From positions 1-20,081 of the forward strand of contig JAVLRN010000063.1 in assembly GCA_032821775.1 (NCBI GenBank): a stretch of DNA of 20,081 nucleotides, given 5' to 3'. Under the pieces are notes generated by a model. The model was not told the origin of the DNA. It made no database searches and was given only the letters and a program-made list of their open reading frames with translations. This stretch comes from Sanguinoderma infundibulare. Its lineage: Eukaryota > Basidiomycota > Agaricomycetes > Polyporales > Polyporaceae. The position numbers were made by a program, and so were the translations under genes. Below, one piece after another: positions 6,894 to 16,704 of the stretch (the stretch's first letter is position 1; every line of letters starts with the position of its first letter).

Positions 6894-8644
6894 ATCAGCC
6901 CAGAACATGAGGGCCATAACGACTTGTCTTAGCCCCCGCTGAATCTCTATCAGATTCATTAGTTATTAAGTATAAATTAATAACAGGGATTTCGTTCGTT
7001 AGTGGAACTAACCTAATGTTTAACAACACGAACTGAAGACAGCCATGCAACACCTGTACTTAAGTATTTTAAAAAAAAAAAAGTATAAAATACTCCCACC
7101 ATTTTATTTGCCTTGTTATTACAAAGTAAAGAAAAAAATAGTTTGTATGCAAGTTCTGGTAAGGTTTTACGCGGATTATCGTATTAAATAACATGCTTCA
7201 CTCCGTTTGCTTCGAGACCGACTAATTTTTTTGTTTTCTACTTTGCAGTAGTACTCACAAGGCGGAATGGTTATTGTGTTAACTTCGTCTCTAGTAGTTT
7301 TTATTTTTACTAATGACTACCATTCATCGTTTACAGAAAGGAGTACCGGGGTATCTAATCCTATTTCCTACCCTTACCTTCGTTTCTCAGCGTCAATCAT
7401 TAGTGGAGAGTGGCCTTCGCCCTAAGTATTCTGCCTAGGATCTAAGGATATCAGCCCTCCTCTAGGCGTTATACACTATAACCTCTTTTTGATTCTAGCT
7501 TTCAATCAGACCACTTATTTATTTTTGTAAGAAATAATTTTATGAAAGCTGCCTACAAACCCTTTACGCCTGTTTAAGATGATTAACGTTTGCGTCTCTG
7601 GCCTTACCGAGTCTTCTGGCACCAGTTTTGGACGACACTCATAGTAAGGTAATATCATTATTTTCCCTTACGACATCATGAATTTAAAGAAATTCTATGA
7701 TTTCAGTTAGCTAGTTCACTCTTTCGAGCATTGACTAATATTCTCGACTGCTGGTAGTGTTAATACTACTTGGGAGATTTCATCCCCAATGTGGCCAGAG
7801 GTTCTTTAAAACATGACTTTCGATCGTTGGCTTGGTAGGCATTTACCCTACCAACTACCTAATAAAATTAAATAGAATCCTATAGCAGAAATGTTCCTTT
7901 ACTCTATATCTCCTAGCTATGAAGACTATAGGGTATCTTATTTAATATACTCACCTCTACACCTTATACCCTAGCCCTTTAATATAATATTTGAAATATT
8001 ATTTTTTTAAATTAAAAATCACATCGGATACAACGATTCGCATGTCTTAAACTACTGAAAAACGTTCAATCGGAACCAAAATTAAATTCTTACTGAAATT
8101 AAACTTATACCTTTACAGTATTAAGTTGTATTTTATATGCTTAACGCAATGTTTACAGTCTCTTTTATTTTTAATTTTTAACTTAAAATTTAAATTTTTA
8201 TAATAATTAAATTTATTTTTTATACATAACCATTTTATTAAAAGTTATTGAAATAACCCTTTGTTTAAAAACTTTTTATGTTAAACTACCTATTATAATT
8301 ATTAACCTAAAATTTTAAAGATACTAATATCTAAATGATTTATAGTATTTAATATTTTAATCTAAAATTTTTACACTTAAACATATTTATATATAAATAT
8401 ATAATTATAAAAATAAATGAAAGATATATTATACAATATAATTAATATAAGATTTTAAAAGAAATTTAATAATACAAAGTGGTTTTAGAAGTGATAAATT
8501 TTTATTAATATTTTAATTGTATCAATTATAGTTGTTAGTATGTTTTTAAGAAATGATGTAATTATTATATAAAATAATTAACAATAGTTATAAATCTAAA
8601 GATAATTAGTTTTATCTATTTAAGTAGTAAAAGTTTATTTTACC

Positions 8645-8662
8645 GGTATAGGGGGTTATACC
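8645..8662. repeat. stem-loop GGTATA-GGGGGT-TATACC
   Basis: A perfect 6-bp stem encloses a G5 loop, in surroundings that are nearly all A and T. It lies about 545 nt upstream of rns on the minus strand. Its function is unknown. Confidence 0.6.
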
Positions 8663-8720
8663 TTAAAATTATATTTGATTAAGGTAAAGTAGCTCAATAA
8701 ATTATTAAAATCTATTTAAT

Positions 8721-8749
8721 AAAAAATGAATATTTAAGATTCATTTTTT
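8721..8749 (-). terminator. hairpin directly downstream of the decayed ORF
   Basis: A perfect 11-bp inverted repeat (AAAAAATGAAT with ATTCATTTTTT, loop of 7) begins 3 nt after the stop at 8753-8755. It may be a 3' processing or stability hairpin. Fungal mitochondria do not use bacterial-type terminators as a rule, so the role is inference. Confidence 0.5.
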
Positions 8750-8752
8750 TGT

Positions 8753-9410
8753 TTACTCAAACCTCCAAGAATTTTTTTTTACCAGTTTCCGATAATTATT
8801 GTATTGGTCAAGAATTTCTTCTACACTTGGTGTATTTGAATTAGAAGAGACTTGCGTTTTATTTACCAAGTCTTTAGTTTTTATTTTCTGAATTTAGATT
8901 TGAGTCTAAAAACACATTACCGTATATTTTAGCTAACCAAGGAACAAATATTCTTTCTTGTCCAGCTTGAGCTCTAACCTCGTCAAGTAAGACTCCTCCA
9001 GATAGAATCCCTAATGATGTTCCTGCTATTTAACAACCAGTTTTAGCACAAATCAAAATTCTATGTATGTGACTAGCAGATCTATTCAGAGGTTAATTTC
9101 TTATCTCAAAAAATTCGGGTTTATACAAAATAGTGTATACTCCATATACACCTTTTAAAATACAAATACAAGTCATTTGTATTGACTGTAAAGCAGCTAA
9201 AATTAAAACGATAGTATAGAATTGTTGATCTAGTTTGATATAATTATGGCTAAGAACAAGAAACAAGCAAATACCTCCTATAAATCTAATAACCCTTATA
9301 TATAGATGGTTATACAACTTATCTATATTTGTAGGTAATAAAGATACTTTATATGCTTTTTTAAAGGCTATTAATATATCTTTTCTATTCCATTTGATTG
9401 GAAGGTTCAT
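8753..9410 (-). pseudogene. decayed conserved mitochondrial ORF of about 218 codons with an N-terminal membrane region
   Basis: The ORF starts at ATG 9410 ([20 protein letters not shown]), inside the end of nad5 (26-nt overlap). Its first 105 codons are open and include one or two hydrophobic segments (RFIGGICLFLVLS and TIVLILAALQSIQMTCICIL). A TAA at 9093 follows EIRN, yet the same frame goes on with PLNRSASHIHRILICAKTGC, another TAA at 9030, then IAGTSLGILSGGVLLDE and on to FLDSNLNSEN. One extra base in the A5 run at 8878-8882 then shifts to a frame ending SWRFE and stop at 8753. From memory, fungal mitochondrial and plasmid ORFs of unknown function share the EVRNSPLNR-like stretch and a following Gly-rich segment. 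Two stops and one shift suggest loss of function, although only the first 105 codons may be translated. Confidence 0.6.
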
Positions 9411-10536
9411 TATTAGAATTTACATTTGGAGTATTAAGTGGTGTAGTAAATTTTAAATTATTAAATTTAATATTAGAATTGTCATTGTTTAACATATAAC
9501 CAGTATTACTATGGGGGAATGGGGTAAATACAAATAATAAAGTAGCTAAATAAATTATAAATAATCTATTTTCATTTAATATAGAAGTATCTAATAAAAT
9601 AGGTGAGAATACTAAGAATACTAATGATAATAAACCAATAGTAATATATAATGAATATGTAGTTATAACTCCAGTATCTAATCTACCGATATTAAAACCA
9701 GTTTGATTTAAAGTATTACTTAAACCATAAGGTCCTACAAATTCAATTACTCCTCTATCTAATACTTTACTTACAAAGTAACCTAATTGTAAACCTCTAC
9801 CAATAAAGTAATGGTTATATATAACATCAAATAAATATTTACCATTTAAAAAAGTATAAATTTTTCTAGTTAAAGAACTTTCCATAAAGAATAAATTAGG
9901 TGTAAAGTGATATAAGTAAACAGCTAAAACTGCACCTAATAAAGATAAAATAGTTGGTAATAATTTAACTAATCTTCCCATAGAGAATTCAGCTTCCACC
10001 AGTCATATGATTTGGATGAATAAATATAGAATTACCAAAGAAATCAGAACCTATACCTACAAATAAATCAGAGAATACATATCCAAAGAAGATACTAAAT
10101 AATGCTAATACAAATAAAGGTATAATCACTGCTAAAGTAGCTTCATGTGAATGTAAATAAGATGTTTTAGGTCCATTAGGGTTTTGTTAAGAATACTAAT
10201 GATATTAATCTAAATGAATAGAAAGCTGTTAAACCTGCTGTTAAACTTCCTAAAATAAAGGCAAATGTTCCTTCAAAAACTATATTGTGCAAAAGCTAAT
10301 TCAATTATTAAATCTTTACTATAGAATCCTGTTAACCATGGTGTAGCTAACAATGATAACGTACCAACTAACATAGCTGTATAAGTAAATGGTAAGAAAT
10401 TAATTAAACCACCTAATCTTCTAACATCTTGTTGGTCAGAAAAACTATGAATAACAGCTCCTGCCCCTAAGAATAATAATGCTTTAAAGAAAGCATGGTT
10501 AACCACATGCATTAATGCCACATTATATTGACTAAG
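9385..10536 (-). CDS. nad5: nad5 exon 5, with three one-base insertions
   Basis: It begins [12 protein letters not shown] and ends at a TAG. Extra bases lie in the runs at 10275-10279 and 10182-10185 and in a CC pair near 9996-10000. Between them about 95 codons are out of frame. Correcting all three gives continuous Nad5 with a conserved run through [20 protein letters not shown] and [14 protein letters not shown]. The three changes sum to a whole codon, so the upstream and downstream parts are in the same frame. Confidence 0.9.
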
Positions 10537-13500
10537 CAAAAAAAAAAATATGTTTAGCCCTGCTCCCAGTCTCATAAATCATCTATATTACGAGAAGAGG
10601 CAGGACTTGTATTATACAAATTTAAAAGTTTTTTAACAAACCTTTCTATATTAAAAAAATATAGTAATTAATTATAAAAATTAAACAGCAAATATTATAA
10701 ACCTATTTTATATTTTAAAGTAGGATAAATATGATCAGATACAAGCGCTCTTACTTTAATTACATCTCTGGCTTTAAAATGTAACCTCTATCTTTATCAG
10801 AATGAGGAGTTTTAACTAAATAAGAAGAAATATCAAATTTAGAAAGTAAAATAGATTGAATCCTATTCACTTCCATTAAAGTAAAGTTATTAAGATGAAG
10901 AATTATTCTAGAACAACTTTTATCCCAGCTTCCATCACCCATTATTAGAAAAGCAAAAGCTAATGGTGTAAATAAAGAATCTAAATTTAAGGGTAACACC
11001 TTAATATTCTTGTTATCTATTGATTTATACCAATCATTATATAAAGAAGTGAAAAAGGTAAAGAAAGAGTTTGAAATGAATAAACTATTTTTTTATTTTG
11101 TCTGTTAATAATATGAATTCCACTTAACACTAAATTTAATTGAAAACACATTTTTCAAATTTCCTGAGTTAATTCTTGGTGTGTTTGTTGAATACTTAAT
11201 AGTGCTTGTTTACCATTCATTCTAATTGAACCATCTGATAACATTATACCACAAACAACTTGCTTAAACCAATCTGGTATACTATTAGAGACTCTAATTT
11301 TCTCTTCTTTTGGCATATAACCTCTTGTTCTTTTTTTTGGTAAAATAGGTACAGCCATATAAAAAATATGATCAGGTACTAATATTCCGTTTTTAAAAAT
11401 AAATTCAAAGTAATTACTGTATAAAAATATAATTAATATAGGCAACCCTATAATAAACATATTGGCAATCACTTTCATAATTGATTGGACTATATCTTAA
11501 TAAATAAATTAAAATAATCTATTTACTTCTTTCGTGTAGTCTCTGAGGATACTACTTTCTTTAAAGAGTTTAAATAAAGATTTGGTTTCCTGCTGATTGT
11601 CCATTGTTACATCCTTTAGGCTTCTAACTGGTAAAATTATTAAAATTATATAGTACCTAAGGCTTTAGGAGTTTCCAGCACATAGAAAGATTTAATGTTA
11701 GCCTTAGTGTTGACCAACAGCCATTACCATATATCCTAATTGACTTATAGTACTGAAAGCAATAATTCTTTTTAAATCATTTTGCACTAAACCACATGTA
11801 GCAGCAAAGAAAGCTGTAGAGGCACCCACTAAGGTAATAACTAATAATGCTGTTGAACTATATTCTAAGATTGGTGAACTTCTTACTAATAAATATAATC
11901 CAGCTGTTACTAGTGTGGCAGCATGAATTAATGCTGATACAGGTGTAGGCATTTATTGTTAACAGTAAATTTCTCTACTGATCGGACTATATTATCTTAA
12001 TATTTAAAAATATGAGCTTCACGTGTAGTCTCTGAGGATCCTACTCTTTTTATATTTACTTTGGCAAGACGGCCAGGCAGAGTAAAAAAAAAATTATTTT
12101 TTGGTTTCCTGCTGATTGCCCATTTTAATATCTTCAAGATTTTTACTACCTAAATGGCACCGCCATTAAATGAGTACCTAAAGCTTTAGGGTGTTCCAGC
12201 ATATAGTGAAATTTAACGAGGGCCATACACCAAAACATTATATCCCTAATTTATATAAAAAATCCTTATGCATATACGGTTTTACTAATGAAATAACTCT
12301 ATCCACACTAGTTTTAGATATTCTAATTCTATATCTATTGTTAATTTTATCTCTTACCTTCAAAGTAGATTTAATATTTAACTTTCCTAGTAATGATTGA
12401 AGAATTATACATTCTTCCTTGGTAAATTATTCTGTACAAAGAAGAACTGTTTTAGTTCTACCATGTGAATCAAAATAACCATCAACCATTATCCAATAAG
12501 CTAATGATATTTCTGAAAACATTTCAGATATATTTTTGGGTACAATTTTTATGAACTTGTTTTTTTCATTATACCATTTATACCACATACTATGTAAAGC
12601 TGTAAATAAAGTATGTGTTTTTGTACTAAAATGATACTGAGTTATTTTTTTACCTTTATGTTGAGGTAGTAAAATATTTGGATAAGGAAAAAATTTTGTA
12701 TTAGTAAATTGACTATAAATATTATCATTTAAATGATGTAAATAATTTAAGGAATAAACATCCATAGTCATAGAATATTTACCTTCACCTTTATTCTTTT
12801 TAGAAAGATTAGTTGAACCATCACCTAACATATTACCTGTTATAGTATATAATGTTTGATTCGGTATAGAATTAATAATAGGTAAAATAGATGGTAGCAA
12901 TATTAATGTCGTATGAACTTAAATAATAAGTATAGCAATATAAGATATTTATATATAATAGTGAAAATATGATGTTTAATACTTTAAAACCCTCCATTGA
13001 GCCAGGTAACCAACTATGTAATGGAATTTGTGCAGATTTAGCCATAGCTCCACTTAATAATAAAATACCAATAACATCAATAGCTGTACTATTCATAAAT
13101 GGTGCTAAACTAAATAATGTTGAATAATTTAATGAACCTAATAAGGCTATTAGTGCAAAGAATCCTATACTTAACCCCATATCCATGGCAGTCAAATTTA
13201 TCATGCAATTAAAAATTTGATTATTTTCTTTTTGTGTTCATTTTATCTTTGATTAATTGAATTTTAGCTATTCCTATAGGGCTTAGATGCTTACCTTCAC
13301 CTATTAAAGTAGCAATTCCACAAAAATCTTGAAAATCTAATTGTTTGATCCCCTTAATTGAATAAGCTTTAAAAAAAGGAATAATTTTATTATTAATGTC
13401 TACAAATTTACCCACTTTAAAAACTTTAGCATTTTCACTGTGATAATAAACGGCACCACAATTCAAATATTTAGTTATTAACTCTAATAAAATTTTGTCT

Positions 13501-16175
13501 CTATGATGTTGCGAAATTTTAAAGATTAATTGAACAATTTGACCTATTTTATTTTTATTAGATTTAGAAATAGTAACTAAAAAGCAACCTTCAGCGCTTG
13601 CAAATCCTGCTATCCAATTAGGATTTGGAATTTCAGTATATTTAATAATTGGTCGAGGCACTGGTTTATAATTAACAAACTCAGATTTTTGCAAACCAGA
13701 TAGGCCTAAGTTCATTGAGGCTCTAATATTAATAATTTGCAGTAATCCTACGTCAGTCAAGTGAACCTTAGTGTTAATAAGGTTAACAATTTGTTTAAAT
13801 AATTCAAAATCCGCAGCTTTTTGAGAAAGTAAAGGAAAATTTACAAAGTGTGGTATTATAAAATTTGTTAAATCATGAAGTGAGTTTACTCTAAAGCTTT
13901 TTTCGCTTCGGTTATTTTTGCTAACGATGCTTCCGCAGGCAAAAAATTATTGTAATTGTAATAATAATTTCATATCCCTAGAATGTAAAGAGATTTGAAA
14001 ACTCGGTTTTACGGTCCATCCAACTCTTCCTTTTATCCGTTTATCTATAGATATGGATACACTGAAAGAAGCTTCACCGTCGCAAAAACCAGTCACAAAC
14101 CAAGGATCTAACTTAGTTAATTGAACTTGCGCATAGGCGCTGGTACAAAAATTTGTTTTATTTTTTAATTGTTTAGAAAGGACTTTGATTTGATAGTTTC
14201 TTTCGAAACCCATTAGAGTACACCTTAAGAGCTAATTACTTAATAAAGAATTGCTCCAACTACCATCTACTCGTTGCTCTTTTACAGAATTTATATAATT
14301 TGGCTGTGGGTTTTGTTTAATAAATTCTGACTTAGATCCGCGATAACCCATTTCGTTTTCACTCATCTTATGACTTGTTACCATACCCAGAGTATTAGTC
14401 TGGCCACTTATAGCCTTTCGAAGATAGCTTGGTATCATAAGCTTTAGGGCGTCCCCGGACTTTGATAGTTTTAGGCACAATAGAGAGATCCTACCTCTCA
14501 AAGCACCTACTCTATTCATAGTTAAGGCTAATATTGCTGCTTTATTAGCTTGAATTCTAGTAAACCAGAAGTTAATTAATAAATAAGAAACTACTCCAAT
14601 CAAATCTTAAAATAAAGAAATTTAAATTATATAATTTCTCTATAGGTCTAATTGTGACACATATAGAAAGCTTTTTTCTTTATTTCCTGTACATTGAACA
14701 CCTATCAGGTTTTACTTCATGCCTTGACATCATTGTCAAATTAGGTTGAAACAAAGATGAAGATTCTGACTATGCATTAAGCACCATTTCAGGCACCCAT
14801 TATTGAACTAGTCGATAGCGATTTAAAATGAAACCGACGATCTATAAAAAAAAGCTTATTAATTTTTGATCGTTTTCAATAATGTCGCAAAAAAATGTTA
14901 TTCATATTCATATTCATAATGAATTAAATATAAATGAATCTTTATTCTTCATTTCAATTTTTCTAAAGATTTACATTTTTTTACTATGGTATTAAATTAA
15001 TAATCTCCTAATTTATAATATAAAGTAGATACCATATAAGGTTTAATAATATTAGAAAAAGTAGACATAGATTGACTAGAAACATATAAAGTATATCCTT
15101 TATTTTTTCCTCCTGAGTGTATTGTAACTGTAAGATTGAATTTGTTTTTTAATATTTCACATAATTGTGAAAGTTCTTTATATGTAAAACAATTAGTAGC
15201 TATTTTTGCTCCTTTTTTTAATTTACTACCATCATCCATAAACCATATAGCTAAAGCAAGTGGACTTAAAATTTGTTCTATATTATGAGGTATTATTTTA
15301 ACATATTTTCCTTCACATAAGGTATAAAACATATCATGAATCCAATTAAAGCTAGAAAAAGTATAAGTATTTATACTATAATGAAAATATATTTCCCCAT
15401 TTTTTCTAATTCTTTTTTTTAGTTTAGGTTTATTAATATTACAATAACCTCTAGTAGATAAATAAGAATGAAACCACATTAAATATTCTACATTTTTATT
15501 TGATTGTTCAAATTTCATTCTAGTTCCTATTCCTTTTTTTCTTTTTTCTAAATGACCATCACCTAATAATGAACCTATTATTATGGAAATTATATCTATA
15601 TTATGAGGACCTATTCTTTCTAAGGAAGTTATTCTTGTTTTATTTATTTGCTCAGATATATGCAATGGTAATGAAAATAAAACAATATTAAATTCGCTAG
15701 GACACCAATAAAGATTATTAAGATAATACCATTTAAGGCAATTTAATTTACCTTCCCAACCTACAAACATTACAAAATAATTAGCACCAGAAACTAATAC
15801 TAACATAAAGAATGTGAATAATGATAAATAAGAAAAGAACCTTTGATTGTGAGGATCTTCTGCCATATAATTAGTAGAAAAAATATGGATTAAAGATGAA
15901 ATATAAAGTACAGGTATAAACATTGATACTGTTAATTGATCAAATAAAAATTCCCATTGAATACTTAATATTTCTGAATCCATCCATGAACATAAATGAA
16001 CTAATACTGGAGAACCACATAAACCTACTTCATAAAAAGCTAAAGTAGCTAAAATTGATGATATTATTAAGCAAGTACATGTGATGATATGAGCACCAGT
16101 CACACCTATTTTTCTACCTAATAAACCTGAAACAAAACTCCCTAATAAAGGAAAAATTAATATTGATAAATACAT
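9385..16175 (-). CDS. nad5: NADH dehydrogenase subunit 5, five exons with four group I introns
   Basis: Nad5 is an antiporter-like proton-pumping subunit in the membrane arm of complex I. The exons are 15750-16175 (142 codons), 14505-14600 (32), 12989-13183 (65), 11713-11949 (79) and 9385-10536 (382 plus stop after correction). The total is about 700 residues, within the fungal range. Every intron is in phase 0 and every junction restores conserved sequence: [73 protein letters not shown]. Multiple membrane helices run throughout. The ATG overlaps the nad4L stop by 1 nt (TAATG), the classic nad4L-nad5 arrangement. Exon 5 carries three one-base insertions that together restore the frame. The Asn-rich C-terminal tail (about 45 residues, ending [10 protein letters not shown]) is a local extension. 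Confidence 0.95.
10537..11712 (-). mobile_element. group I intron in nad5 (intron 4) with LAGLIDADG ORF
   Basis: The 1176-nt intron lies between MAVG and LSQYNV and ends in G. The ribozyme core comes first (about 11490-11700) and the ORF follows it, the reverse of cox2 intron 1, although 97 nt of the two cores (11584-11680 and 2975-3071) differ at one base only. This places the endonuclease in a 3' loop, probably P9. Confidence 0.88.
10695..11478 (-). pseudogene. LAGLIDADG homing endonuclease of nad5 intron 4, two one-base deletions
   Basis: The ORF starts at ATG 11478 and is not fused to the exon. The N-terminus is unusually hydrophobic ([20 protein letters not shown]), then a basic stretch ([13 protein letters not shown]). 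Motifs are [14 protein letters not shown] (about 11230) and [13 protein letters not shown] (about 10935), a LAGLIDADG_2 arrangement. A TGA near 11152-11154 reads as Trp in EIWKM. Two runs are one base short, at 11052-11056 and 10776-10779 (plus-strand A runs). Adding a base at each gives one frame through [15 protein letters not shown] to a C-terminus ending KYKIGL at TAA 10695. It is either decayed or misread. As given, it cannot make a full enzyme. Confidence 0.8.
11713..11949 (-). CDS. nad5: nad5 exon 4
   Basis: It has 79 codons, from [17 protein letters not shown] to GYMVMAVG, covering the conserved core of the antiporter fold, including [19 protein letters not shown]. Confidence 0.93.
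11950..12988 (-). mobile_element. group I intron in nad5 (intron 3) with LAGLIDADG ORF
   Basis: The 1039-nt intron lies between GSMEG and PTPVS and ends in G. The core lies 3' of the ORF (about 11960-12205), with TGCTGGAACACCC, CAGCAGGAAACC and the P7 pair AGACTA / TAGTCC. It is a diverged member of the cox2 intron 1 / nad5 intron 4 family. It has a G+C-rich insertion at 12063-12080 and a hairpin ATGGC-GGT-GCCAT at about 12153-12165. Confidence 0.87.
12238..12900 (-). pseudogene. LAGLIDADG homing endonuclease of nad5 intron 3, with an in-frame TAA
   Basis: The frame runs from about 12900 (TTG; no clear ATG) to TAA 12238, with one internal TAA at 12427-12429. Motifs are [13 protein letters not shown] (about 12830) and [15 protein letters not shown] (about 12490), LAGLIDADG_2 type. 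After the internal TAA the same frame continues with [20 protein letters not shown] and ends [10 protein letters not shown], a typical C-terminus for the family, so the stop is a mutation within the gene and not its natural end. Exon 3 stays open for 39 codons into the intron in another frame and overlaps this ORF by 29 nt. The ORF may once have been fused to the exon. The truncated product would lose the second half-domain tail. Confidence 0.8.
12989..13183 (-). CDS. nad5: nad5 exon 3
   Basis: It has 65 codons, from [17 protein letters not shown] to SWLPGSMEG, and includes the highly conserved [16 protein letters not shown], which carries a proton-channel Lys. Confidence 0.93.
13184..14504 (-). 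mobile_element. group I intron in nad5 (intron 2) with LAGLIDADG ORF, sister of the rns intron
   Basis: The 1321-nt intron lies between TMNRVG and DMGLSI and ends in G. The core is 5' of the ORF (about 14200-14500). It is almost the same as the rns intron core over several blocks, for example the stretch at 14430-14450 containing AAGCTTATGATACCAAGCTA. Confidence 0.87.
13221..14213 (-). pseudogene. LAGLIDADG homing endonuclease of nad5 intron 2, interrupted by a TAA
   Basis: The start at ATG 14213 ([11 protein letters not shown]) matches the rns intron ORF. Motifs are [15 protein letters not shown] (about 14095) and [15 protein letters not shown] (about 13610), LAGLIDADG_1 type. A TAA at 13947-13949 falls after LLLQLQ and before [11 protein letters not shown] in the same frame, so the protein is cut after 88 residues unless suppressed. 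Upstream the frame is open through the ribozyme core from 14603, with one TAG at 14232-14234 that the rns copy lacks. The C-terminal half stays open to 13221, so the damage is recent or mild. Confidence 0.82.
14505..14600 (-). CDS. nad5: nad5 exon 2
   Basis: It is a 32-codon microexon, [12 protein letters not shown] to ALTMNRVG, with conserved QANKAA. It is flanked by introns of different families. Confidence 0.92.
14601..15749 (-). mobile_element. group I intron in nad5 (intron 1) with LAGLIDADG ORF
   Basis: The 1149-nt intron lies between GWEG and IGVVSY and ends in G. The core is 3' of the ORF (about 14640-14900), with ATGCATAGTCAG and AATGTACAGG elements. It resembles cox2 intron 2 in layout and in its endonuclease. 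Confidence 0.85.
14997..15749 (-). CDS. LAGLIDADG homing endonuclease of nad5 intron 1, fused in frame to exon 1
   Basis: The intron portion is 250 residues, directly continuous with nad5 exon 1, ending YYKLGDY. Motifs are [13 protein letters not shown] (about 15565) and [15 protein letters not shown] (about 15240), LAGLIDADG_2 type. The lead-in [14 protein letters not shown] parallels the cox2 intron 2 ORF ([10 protein letters not shown]), showing that these two are paralogues. There are no stops or frameshifts, so it appears functional. The exon-encoded membrane part would probably be removed to free the enzyme. Confidence 0.9.
   Translation of the reverse strand, partial: KLNCLKWYYLNNLYWCPSEFNIVLFSLPLHISEQINKTRITSLERIGPHNIDIISIIIGSLLGDGHLEKRKKGIGTRMKFEQSNKNVEYLMWFHSYLSTRGYCNINKPKLKKRIRKNGEIYFHYSINTYTFSSFNWIHDMFYTLCEGKYVKIIPHNIEQILSPLALAIWFMDDGSKLKKGAKIATNCFTYKELSQLCEILKNKFNLTVTIHSGGKNKGYTLYVSSQSMSTFSNIIKPYMVSTLYYKLGDY
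15750..16175 (-). CDS. nad5: nad5 exon 1
   Basis: It begins [14 protein letters not shown], 142 codons, and ends FVMFVGWEG in a GGT codon. The frame continues open into the intron 1 endonuclease. Confidence 0.93.
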
Positions 16176-16441
16176 TATGTTCTTAAAGAGATATTTCCTC
16201 TTAATCTATAAAAAGCAACTAAAATACTTAAACCTATTACTGATTCTGCACCTGCTATTGATATAATAAAGATACTAAAATTTTGTCCGATAGCATCGTC
16301 AAAACTAAATGAACTTATTAACACTAATAAGGTTACAGCTAATAGCATTATTTCTATTGCTATAATCATTAATATTATGTTTTTTCTATTTAAAATAAAT
16401 CCTAAAACACCAATTAAAAATAAAAATAATGATAAATTCAT
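16175..16441 (-). CDS. nad4L: NADH dehydrogenase subunit 4L
   Basis: This is a small membrane subunit of complex I (bacterial NuoK). It has 88 residues starting [20 protein letters not shown] and three predicted helices. The conserved membrane Glu residues are seen in [10 protein letters not shown] and [10 protein letters not shown]. The length is standard. It overlaps the nad5 start by 1 nt, which suggests coupled translation on one transcript. It has no introns and no defects. Confidence 0.96.
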   Translation of the reverse strand: MNLSLFLFLIGVLGFILNRKNIILMIIAIEIMLLAVTLLVLISSFSFDDAIGQNFSIFIISIAGAESVIGLSILVAFYRLRGNISLRT

Positions 16442-16488
16442 AGGTTTAAATATTTAGCTTATCCTTTGGGTACCAATAATATGAAAAG

Positions 16489-16510
16489 AAAATGAAGACT
16501 ACTTCATTTT
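16489..16510. repeat. 9-bp stem hairpin upstream of nad4L
   Basis: AAAATGAAG and CTTCATTTT pair perfectly around loop ACTA, 48 nt upstream of the nad4L start in the 263-nt gap after cox3. It may be a processing site between the cox3 and nad4L-nad5 transcripts. Nothing else was found in the gap. Confidence 0.55.
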
Positions 16511-16704
16511 ATGTTAAATTATTTTATAAATAGGGTTTTCATATTTTTATCCCTTTGATTTTTTTATAAAATATAATTATATAAATATTAAACTATATTT
16601 TTATGGTTATACATAGAATAATAATTTATAATATTTTTATTTGAATATCTATCTATTTAATAGATTATTTATTTCTACCGGTGATAGAGATTATAAATTA
16701 TAAA

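Larger units (their letters stand above)
5040..8100 (-). rRNA. rns: small-subunit ribosomal RNA, two exons with one group I intron
   Basis: This is the RNA core of the mitoribosome small subunit. Bacterial 16S landmarks appear in order on the minus strand: the 5' region with GATTGAACG and ACATGCGAATCG (about 8020-8075), the 530 loop GTGCCAGAAGACTCGGTAA (about 7600-7630), the 790 loop ATTAGATACCCCGGTACTCC (about 7340-7360), CAGGTGTTGCATGGCTGTC (about 7030-7050), AGTAATCGTTGAT (about 5370) and the 3' end AAAGTCATAGCAGGGTA to GCTGGATAA (about 5045-5085). The exons are about 6894-8100 and 5040-5510. The ends are estimated to within about 10 nt. It lies downstream of a 650-nt spacer and upstream of tRNA-Val. 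Confidence 0.95.
8101..8752. other. A+T-rich spacer between the decayed ORF and rns
   Basis: There is no gene. Two elements stand out: a hairpin directly after the decayed ORF (8721-8749) and a G-rich stem-loop at 8645-8662. On the minus strand this is the leader of rns, so a promoter or processing signals may lie here, but I recognise no consensus. Confidence 0.55.

Noticed and set aside
12191..12400. Plus-strand ORF of 69 codons
   Set aside because: It lies antisense to the C-terminal part of the nad5 intron 3 endonuclease and its core.
9030..13949. A new genetic code in which TAA means Ser
   Set aside because: TAA ends cox2, cox3 and nad4L, TCA is used normally for Ser, and the internal stops are confined to accessory ORFs.
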